DNA from: CAZYYO01 sp964650965
Lineage (GTDB): Bacteria; Bacillota; Clostridia; Lachnospirales; Lachnospiraceae
Assembly: GCA_964650965.1 (NCBI GenBank)
Contig: CAZYYO010000119.1
Coordinates: 1-5,338 of the forward strand
Direction of reading: 5' to 3'
DNA: 5,338 nucleotides
Below are positions 1 through 5,338 of this stretch, piece after piece. Position 1 is the stretch's first letter. Each line of letters starts with the position of its first letter. The translations under genes were made by a program, and so were the position numbers. The notes under the pieces were generated by a model that did no database searches, was not told where the DNA came from, and saw only the letters and a list, made by a program, of their open reading frames with translations.

Positions 1-8
1 GAAAACAG

Positions 9-647
9 ATGGATAAATCAAGTGCTGTATATCGCAGAATGGATAAGACAATCATAAATGCTTTTATTGAAGTCTCTCAGGAGCTGCCTTTTGAGAAAAT
101 CACTGTACAAAAAATCGTTGACGCCGCATTAATCAGCCGCTATACCTTTTATGCACATTTTAAAGACAAATATGAGGTTGCAGAGCGAATCCAAAATGAC
201 CTTTATCAGGAATTTATGGATTTTATCAAGACCAAGATACCAGAGATGGATAACAAATTTTCAGATTTTTCCAAGCATTGGGAAGATATGGATATGCTAA
301 TTGGAGAATTCCAGCATAAACATGCTATGAAGACCCAATCCATTATTCATATTCACACGGAAACCATTCATTATTCCAAATGTATGAAATCATTTTTAAT
401 TGAAAACTATAAAGTAAACTTTCCACAGCATGAAAATGCAGAATTAGAAGCCAACATTTATGCCAATATGGCAATGGCAATTTCTGATTATTATACAGAC
501 CATGGTCGTTCCTCCAAAATAAATAAAAATGTAATATCCTCTGATATTTATGCCTTCTTATATGCTATAGGCATTCATGACCCACAGCTGATTGAACAGG
601 AACACGAACGCTTTATGAAAATGAACTATGAAACAAGACGGTATTAA
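9..647 (+). CDS. TetR/AcrR-family transcriptional regulator
   Basis: This is a 212-residue protein with the layout of a TetR/AcrR repressor: an N-terminal helix-turn-helix DNA-binding domain and a helical C-terminal ligand/dimer domain. The DNA-binding part spans about residues 12-60. The block ITVQKIVDAA (31-40) followed by LISRYTFYAHFKDKYEV (41-57) matches the family pattern of a conserved helix, a turn, a recognition helix with S-R-x-T-F-Y, then H/Y-F-K-D-K. Residues 65-212 are helical but show no recognisable ligand signature, so the effector is unknown. The frame is open to the left edge. Only eight bases (gaaaacag) precede this ATG, and they could be the tail of an AGGAAA-type ribosome binding site. 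The true start could be here, slightly upstream outside the window, or less likely at Met11 (base 39), which has no ribosome binding site. The gene converges on the GH3/symporter operon. Control of that operon is inferred from position only. The family call is secure; the target is not. Confidence 0.9.
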   Translation: MDKSSAVYRRMDKTIINAFIEVSQELPFEKITVQKIVDAALISRYTFYAHFKDKYEVAERIQNDLYQEFMDFIKTKIPEMDNKFSDFSKHWEDMDMLIGEFQHKHAMKTQSIIHIHTETIHYSKCMKSFLIENYKVNFPQHENAELEANIYANMAMAISDYYTDHGRSSKINKNVISSDIYAFLYAIGIHDPQLIEQEHERFMKMNYETRRY

Positions 648-664
648 GAGTCCTTCACGCCAAA

Positions 665-697
665 AAAGGCGGTACAGCTTTCCACTGTACCGCCTTT
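665..697. terminator. Shared (bidirectional) intrinsic terminator
   Basis: A perfect 13-bp inverted repeat (left arm AAAGGCGGTACAG at 665-677, right arm CTGTACCGCCTTT at 685-697) encloses a 7-base loop. It sits between the stop codons of two convergent genes (647 and 724). Read on the minus strand the hairpin runs straight into six T's (complement of the A run at 662-667), a classic Rho-independent terminator for the symporter/GH3 operon. Read on the plus strand the tail is TTT followed by CCTATATT, which is weaker but usable for the TetR gene. The hairpin is seen directly; termination in both directions is inferred. Confidence 0.9.
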
Positions 698-723
698 CCT
701 ATATTAACTTACGAATAGAATCT

Positions 724-3717
724 TTATTTATTTTTTCTTGCCTTCTTTATATCCTGATATGATATATATTCCTGGGTCTTCTTGAAAGCCAGCTTCTTTC
801 TAACGAACATTACAATAGAAAGAATGAAGCCAAGTACAAAGACGGTGGAAAGAACCTTTAATAACCGAATCACAGAAGGCTCCACTGCTTTGATTGTGGT
901 ATCTGCTCCTACTCCATTCATTGCTACAGAGTTGGCAATCATATACAGATTGTGGTGGCAGGCTTCCTTCATGGCAGTGACTACCACTGGGTCCTTCTCG
1001 TATTTTGGAAGCAGATTGGTGACATATGGAAGCATTGCATCATAGGTGGATACACCAGCCATAACGCCGTCTACTCCATTTACATAAGTGGTTAATACAT
1101 TGTCTGTAATGATTAAGCCATCACAGCCCCACTCATCTCTTAGAATGCCATTTACTAATCCATTATTTCCACCGGACCAGATACAGCCCCAGCGCGTATA
1201 GGCAATCATAACACCATTGCCGTTACCATCTTCGATTGGAGCCTGGAAAGCCTTTAGGTAGATTTCTCTGGCTGCCTGTTCATTTAACCATACACCAAGA
1301 CCAATTCTATCCTGCTCGGAATCATTTAATGCAAAATGCTTCATTACTACATGAACGCCCTTTTCCTGAATGGCTGCTACTTCATAGGCACTCATTTCTC
1401 CGGAAAGGAATCCATCCTCACTGTAGTATTCAAAATTACGTCCGCCATATGGCGTTCTGTGAATATTATTTCCAGGACCATATAAGCAGGCAATATCTGC
1501 AGATAAGCAGTTGTTTCCAATAACCTTACCGATTTCTGTCATAATCTCGGTGTTAAAGGTAGCTGCCATTACATCCTCTGATGTAAATGCAGTTGCTTCT
1601 AACTGTGTGGAATCAGAGCCTAATAAGGAAGCAGTTAATCCCTGTGGTCCATTCTCATCACGAGAGCCTGGTGCCTGTACAGATTCTACCGGCATGGTCC
1701 AGTGGAAGGAATCTCCAATAAGACTTACCATCTCATCAAAGGTAATCTGATCCATTAAATCATCCCACTTCTCGTCATCATAATCCAGACCAATCATGTC
1801 ATATAAGGTTAATCCATTATCTGCACCAAGGGTTGGCATTTCCACATCCTCATAATCATCTGCATTGTAGATAATATCCTGAAGATTTTTAATCATATCC
1901 TCTGTCAGTGCTAACTGAACAGCGGATTTTGGGAAGGTTCCTTCCCAGTCATTTCTTGACAGATAGGTTACCTTCTGTCCATCTGCTCCTTCATAAAGGT
2001 TGATGTTGGCGTCAGATAACTGGTTGGTAATTTCAGTGCCGTTAGCACTGGTTTTATAGGTTGTTGCATCAAATGTACTTTGCACCCATTTGTATGCCAG
2101 AGAAGCATCACCAGCGGCATCCATCTTCTCATCGGTGTTTTCTGGGGTATATCCCTTTGCTGCCAAGGTGTTGTTCACTGCAGCATGTGCATCTGTAGCT
2201 ACGGTAAGATAATATTCCCCATCATCTAAGATATGGGTTTTTGCTCCATTTTCATCATAGGATGCCAGGTCTCTCTTATCAACATAGACCGTTACATTTT
2301 CAGACTTTCCGGGCTGAAGCATTCCTGTTTTCGTGAAGCCACATAAAGCAACGGCCGGTTTCTCTACGCCATGCTCCACATCATATGCTGTGTATGGAGA
2401 CTGGGAATATACCTGTACGGTTTCTTTTCCTGTGTAGGTATCCCCTGTATTAGTAACAGTAAGAGCTACCTCAAACTGATCTGTCTGCTCATTATAGTTA
2501 ACAGACATGTTACTGTATGCAAAATCTGTGTAGCTTAGACCATAACCAAATGGGAATGCTACCTCATTGCCATAACCATAGCTGCCTGCATTTCCACTTC
2601 CTGTTACATAATCCTCGTAACGGGTTTCATAATATTTATAGCCTACATAGATACCTTCCTGATAAATCATGTAGGTACTTGCATTCTCAGGAATGATTCC
2701 GTCTTCATAGCCTTCATAGGTAATTGGTGTAAAATTAGCCATTGCTGGAGAAGAATAATTGTCGTAGCAATAGGTATCCACCAGACTTCCAGATGGATTT
2801 ACTTTACCAGCCAGGATTTCTCCCACAGCATCTACACCTGAAATTCCTACATCACCAATCCACAGACAAGCATCTACGCCATATGCATTATCCTTTAGGA
2901 AATCCACCTGCAGAGGATTTGCAGAGTTAATTAATACAATGACTTTACTGATGGTGCCATCCTTTTTCATGGAAGACAGGTTCTCCATCATTTCCTTTTC
3001 ATCCTCATCTAATGCAAGATAATTATCTCCATCATATGTTAAATCTGCCCCTTCTCCACCTACACGGGATAAGGTAACGATTGCGGCATCTCCATAGGAG
3101 CTGACAGAATCTAAGGCATCTTTGGTATAAACATCCCATGGAAGCTCAGAGGTACTGGCTGCATCAAGGGTAACCATACCACCAACAGCTCTTGCATACT
3201 CTGCTGCCTCATCACTGTGATAGAAATCCCAAAGGGTACTGTTTACTTTCAGACCTGCATTTTCCAAGGAAGTCTTTAAATCATTGGCAGTGGAAGCATC
3301 AATATTACCTGAGCCGGTTCCACCATAAACCAGATTGATAGAGGAATTAGAGAACAAACTAACCTTTGCCCCCTCTGCTAAAGGAAGCGCATTGTTCTCA
3401 TTCATAAGAAGTGCTGCTCCTTCTGCTTCTACCTGCTTACATAAATCAAGTCCATATTGTGTCATTTCTTCTACCGAATCAAAATCTGATTCAAAATACA
3501 CTGCATTTTCATCTTCATTCTCCAGTTCCCAGAATGTTCCCCCTGCAAATGCAGCCAGCGTATTATCAAACATGGATAATACAACGGTAAGGATTACCAG
3601 TACAACGGAGAGAATTCCAGTGAAAATAGACATTCCCTTCCATGGTCTGATAGCTTTGTGTTTTGCTTTTTTGAAAGACTTTTTTGCGGTCTTCCATTCC
3701 ATCTTGTTATCTCCCAT
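724..3717 (-). CDS. Membrane-anchored GH3 beta-glycosidase, swapped domain order
   Basis: This 997-residue enzyme belongs to glycoside hydrolase family 3, retaining beta-glucosidases/xylosidases that cut non-reducing terminal sugars. Domains in order: a basic tail (1-27); a hydrophobic segment (about 28-50); the GH3 alpha/beta sandwich domain (about 85-400, starting near AEGAALLMNENNALPL and ending at FPFGYGLSYTDF); a fibronectin III-like domain (about 410-520, with VTNTG and L-x-P-G); a linker (520-650); the catalytic TIM-barrel-type domain (about 650-930); and a C-terminal membrane helix (about 950-972) followed by RKK. Visible barrel motifs are GPGNNIHRTPYGGRNFEYYSED (748-768, Arg760), KHF (793-795) and GLIITDN (867-873). 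Asp872 is the expected nucleophile and Glu222 in GGEGAD the likely acid/base. Most GH3 proteins have the barrel first; here it is last, as described for Ruminococcus albus and Butyrivibrio beta-glucosidases. The start chosen has AAGAGGT six bases upstream; Met6 is an alternative. It is probably cotranscribed with the upstream symporter. The exact substrate is unknown. Confidence 0.93.
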   Translation of the reverse strand: MGDNKMEWKTAKKSFKKAKHKAIRPWKGMSIFTGILSVVLVILTVVLSMFDNTLAAFAGGTFWELENEDENAVYFESDFDSVEEMTQYGLDLCKQVEAEGAALLMNENNALPLAEGAKVSLFSNSSINLVYGGTGSGNIDASTANDLKTSLENAGLKVNSTLWDFYHSDEAAEYARAVGGMVTLDAASTSELPWDVYTKDALDSVSSYGDAAIVTLSRVGGEGADLTYDGDNYLALDEDEKEMMENLSSMKKDGTISKVIVLINSANPLQVDFLKDNAYGVDACLWIGDVGISGVDAVGEILAGKVNPSGSLVDTYCYDNYSSPAMANFTPITYEGYEDGIIPENASTYMIYQEGIYVGYKYYETRYEDYVTGSGNAGSYGYGNEVAFPFGYGLSYTDFAYSNMSVNYNEQTDQFEVALTVTNTGDTYTGKETVQVYSQSPYTAYDVEHGVEKPAVALCGFTKTGMLQPGKSENVTVYVDKRDLASYDENGAKTHILDDGEYYLTVATDAHAAVNNTLAAKGYTPENTDEKMDAAGDASLAYKWVQSTFDATTYKTSANGTEITNQLSDANINLYEGADGQKVTYLSRNDWEGTFPKSAVQLALTEDMIKNLQDIIYNADDYEDVEMPTLGADNGLTLYDMIGLDYDDEKWDDLMDQITFDEMVSLIGDSFHWTMPVESVQAPGSRDENGPQGLTASLLGSDSTQLEATAFTSEDVMAATFNTEIMTEIGKVIGNNCLSADIACLYGPGNNIHRTPYGGRNFEYYSEDGFLSGEMSAYEVAAIQEKGVHVVMKHFALNDSEQDRIGLGVWLNEQAAREIYLKAFQAPIEDGNGNGVMIAYTRWGCIWSGGNNGLVNGILRDEWGCDGLIITDNVLTTYVNGVDGVMAGVSTYDAMLPYVTNLLPKYEKDPVVVTAMKEACHHNLYMIANSVAMNGVGADTTIKAVEPSVIRLLKVLSTVFVLGFILSIVMFVRKKLAFKKTQEYISYQDIKKARKNK

Positions 3718-3722
3718 AACAT

Positions 3723-3729
3723 ACCTCTT
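3723..3729 (-). promoter_or_regulatory. Ribosome binding site of the GH3 gene (start-deciding)
   Basis: On the minus strand AAGAGGT lies six bases before the ATG at 3717-3715, a good Shine-Dalgarno match and spacing. A competing site, GGGAG at 3715-3711, lies eight bases before the in-frame ATG of Met6 (3702-3700). Either start could be used, and the two differ by only five residues (MGDNK). The upstream start is preferred because its site is closer to consensus. Confidence 0.65.
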
Positions 3730-3752
3730 TCTCTTAATATATCGTTTATATT

Positions 3753-5279
3753 TTAGCGGAACTGCTGGGGAATCTTATCATAGGTTGCATAAGCCTCCAT
3801 AGCCTCCGTTACGCTCATTCCATTGGAAATTGCTTCTTTTCTTGCAGCATTCACTGCCTGAATCTGCTTCATTTTCTCTCCGGATAAGGAGTAGAATTTC
3901 ATTGCCAGTAAGGATGCAATCCAGGAAAGCATTGGCAGTGCACAAAACAGAATAATAACCGTGGTCTTAATTCCCGGCATATAAGGTGTATTTACATCTG
4001 GAAGGGAATCCATCTTCAATACACTTAATATAATAATTCCAACCAAGGTGGTGCTTAAGGATGACACCAGCTTATCTACCAGTGAGAACAGAGTTCCCAC
4101 CATGCCTGGCACATAATTTCCACTTCGGTAGATTTCATAATCTGAACAGTCTGCCACCATAGGGATGGACATATCTGCTGTAGTATAGTAAGAGCCAAAT
4201 CCAATACAGTAACAGATTAAAAAGATTACCGTATAAATATTCATGTGGGTAAGGGACAAGGTAGTTGCTGCATTTCCATTCCATAAGAACAGTAAAATCA
4301 ATACGCCCACATACATCAGCAGTGCAATGGAATTACAGGTTACCATAGACTTCTTCTGCCCATGCTTTTGTGATATTTTCAAATTAATAATGAAAAATGG
4401 AACTGCGCCTACATATCCTAAAATATAAAATGGCAGATACAGACCATTGTAATTGCCCATCATACAGGCAAACAGCATAATTCCCACAGTGGTATTGGTT
4501 GCCACGGCACTGGCCAGCTTGGAGCCTGCTCCTGCAATCATCAGCATCTGTAATTCATGATTGTTCTTTAGAATCTCAATATAATCCTTGATTTTTACCT
4601 TTTGGGTCTTAGCACCAGCACCCATACCGTAGAATTTGGGCTGGTCCTTCTGCCAGATACCAATAACGGCAAGAATGGTGAGTACCAATGATATTACAAT
4701 TACCATAGGTACAATCATATCAAAGAATTCAATGGTTCCAAATCCTACCTTACCGCCCCAAAGACTGGCCACAGCCATAATCAATCCCATGCCCACCAGG
4801 GAAGCAATGGTATTGAAAATGTTAAACATGGGTCTTTGCTTTGGATCATTGGTAATACAGGTTTGTCCACTTCTTGTGCAGGCTGTCTGGAAGGTGTAAC
4901 CAATCACATACACTGCATAAAACAAGACAAACAATACATACTTCATGGACATATTATTCTCCGGTATCAGTCTTGTCCCAAAATAGATTAACAGGGAGCT
5001 TGCCGCCAAAATCACATTTCCTATTACCATAAAGGGGCGAAACTTACCAAACTTTGTCTGGGTTCTGTCAATGACCGCTCCAATCACAGGGTCGGTAACC
5101 CCATCAAAGATTCTCATTACCGTTACCATGGTAGTTGCAAATAGCATGGCAATGCGCAGTACGCCATTGGCATAGTAGGCAATATAATTCATGGTTAACA
5201 CATAATAGCAGTTGGTCGCTCCGTTATTAAATGCGAACAAAAATAATTGCCAGTTCTTTGCTCTGTTTGTTTTCTCCAT
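3753..5279 (-). CDS. GPH-family (MelB-like) sugar:cation symporter
   Basis: This 508-residue integral membrane protein of the glycoside-pentoside-hexuronide:cation symporter family (major facilitator superfamily, relatives of MelB) would import sugars or small glycosides with Na+ or H+. About twelve hydrophobic segments can be drawn, roughly at 12-37, 41-58, 83-101, 112-131, 151-174, 186-209, 243-271, 280-300, 312-334, 345-366, 393-421 and 437-461, with a hydrophilic central loop at 210-240. The signature after helix 2 is clear: FDGVTDP (58-64), then DRTQTKFGKFRPF (71-83). Asp59 and Asp63 have the spacing of the MelB cation-site aspartates. A second family block, MVADCSDYEIYRSG (374-387), leads to Lys403 in helix 11, a likely equivalent of the MelB helix-11 lysine. 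A soluble tail of about 45 residues ends the protein. The start is well fixed: a purine-rich ribosome binding site precedes it and an in-frame TAA lies just upstream with no other start codon between. It is the first gene of the operon, 35 bases ahead of the GH3 gene. Substrate is inferred only as the GH3 product or a short beta-glycoside. Confidence 0.92.
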   Translation of the reverse strand: MEKTNRAKNWQLFLFAFNNGATNCYYVLTMNYIAYYANGVLRIAMLFATTMVTVMRIFDGVTDPVIGAVIDRTQTKFGKFRPFMVIGNVILAASSLLIYFGTRLIPENNMSMKYVLFVLFYAVYVIGYTFQTACTRSGQTCITNDPKQRPMFNIFNTIASLVGMGLIMAVASLWGGKVGFGTIEFFDMIVPMVIVISLVLTILAVIGIWQKDQPKFYGMGAGAKTQKVKIKDYIEILKNNHELQMLMIAGAGSKLASAVATNTTVGIMLFACMMGNYNGLYLPFYILGYVGAVPFFIINLKISQKHGQKKSMVTCNSIALLMYVGVLILLFLWNGNAATTLSLTHMNIYTVIFLICYCIGFGSYYTTADMSIPMVADCSDYEIYRSGNYVPGMVGTLFSLVDKLVSSLSTTLVGIIILSVLKMDSLPDVNTPYMPGIKTTVIILFCALPMLSWIASLLAMKFYSLSGEKMKQIQAVNAARKEAISNGMSVTEAMEAYATYDKIPQQFR

Positions 5280-5282
5280 TTT

Positions 5283-5290
5283 CCTCTCTC
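5283..5290 (-). promoter_or_regulatory. Ribosome binding site of the symporter gene
   Basis: On the minus strand GAGAGAGG ends three bases before the ATG at 5279. The repeated GA lets the anti-Shine-Dalgarno pair in more than one register, so the tight spacing of the final GG is not a problem. It supports the chosen start. Confidence 0.7.
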
Positions 5291-5306
5291 TATACTTTCT
5301 TATTTA

Positions 5307-5318
5307 TTTTGCACAAAA
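5307..5318. promoter_or_regulatory. Candidate operator palindrome ahead of the symporter
   Basis: A short inverted repeat TTTTG-CA-CAAAA lies 28 bases upstream of the symporter start codon. It would fall just downstream of the transcription start if the TAAAAT at 5332-5327 is the -10 box, a typical place for a repressor operator. The arms are only five bases and mostly A/T, so chance is a real alternative. No second copy near the TetR gene can be checked because the window begins eight bases before that gene. Confidence 0.2.
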
Positions 5319-5326
5319 ATGTCTTT

Positions 5327-5332
5327 ATTTTA
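5327..5332 (-). promoter_or_regulatory. Possible -10 box of the symporter/GH3 operon
   Basis: TAAAAT on the minus strand matches the sigma-A -10 consensus at five of six positions and would give a leader of roughly 40 bases before the symporter ATG. The matching -35 box would lie beyond the right edge, so the promoter cannot be confirmed. In A/T-rich DNA such hexamers are common. Confidence 0.3.
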
Positions 5333-5338
5333 GCCACT

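Noticed and set aside
648..723. Possible small RNA or small gene in the convergent intergenic region.
   Set aside because: The 76 bases are accounted for by the terminator hairpin and short flanks; no start codon with a ribosome binding site or separate promoter is visible.
3680..3685. A-AAA-AAG heptamer on the minus strand, in the right frame for -1 ribosomal frameshifting (codons 11-13 of the GH3 gene), with a second A6 run at 3667-3672.
   Set aside because: Lysine-rich N-terminal tails in A/T-rich genomes produce such runs often. The -1 frame gives only a short unremarkable extension, and I see no clear stimulatory hairpin or upstream Shine-Dalgarno element tied to it.
3720..3722. Out-of-frame ATG on the minus strand just before the GH3 start.
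   Set aside because: It lies immediately after AGAGGT with almost no spacing, and the ATG five bases later is in the long frame and properly spaced.
3736..3752. Inverted repeat AATATA-aacga-TATATT between the symporter and GH3 genes.
   Set aside because: The arms are six A/T pairs with no G/C and no T tract follows, so it is too weak for a terminator. The gap is better read as an ordinary intra-operon spacer.
3335..3802. Open frame of 155 codons on the plus strand opposite the GH3 N-terminus, plus several shorter ones opposite both minus-strand genes.
   Set aside because: All lie inside strongly supported genes on the other strand, have no recognisable domain, and are expected shadows of their codon pattern.
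5289..5294. TATAGA on the minus strand with TTGTGC 16 bases before it, resembling a promoter.
   Set aside because: Transcription would begin within a few bases of the symporter ATG, leaving out its evident ribosome binding site.

Overview
The window looks like a piece of a low-GC Gram-positive chromosome, most likely a gut or rumen clostridium of the Lachnospiraceae type. This is inferred from A/T-rich intergenic DNA, AGAGG-type ribosome binding sites, lysine-rich protein ends, and above all the style of the glycoside hydrolase: a domain-swapped GH3 enzyme with membrane anchors, a form I associate with Lachnospiraceae and Ruminococcaceae. No rRNA, tRNA, mobile element, CRISPR array or prophage signal is visible.

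Layout: bases 9-647 (+) carry a TetR/AcrR-family regulator whose start lies almost at the left edge. Bases 648-723 are a short convergent intergenic region dominated by one strong hairpin (665-697), which probably terminates transcription from both sides. Bases 724-3717 (-) encode a 997-residue membrane-anchored GH3 beta-glycosidase whose catalytic domains are in swapped order. A 35-base gap separates it from a GPH-family (MelB-like) sugar:cation symporter at 3753-5279 (-). Bases 5280-5338 hold the symporter's ribosome binding site and part of its likely promoter/operator region.

On the minus strand the order is symporter then hydrolase, tightly spaced and closed by a terminator, so they are best read as a two-gene operon. 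Inferred working model: the hydrolase is held at the outer face of the membrane and releases a sugar from a beta-glycoside there, and the symporter imports the released sugar or a short glycoside. The convergent TetR-type protein may control the pair, but only position suggests that. The substrate cannot be told from sequence alone.

Nothing here is clearly a new kind of system. The points most worth checking are the reversed domain order with anchors at both ends of the GH3 protein, non-standard residues in its active-site motifs (NGP and TDN), and the possible TetR control of a carbohydrate operon.
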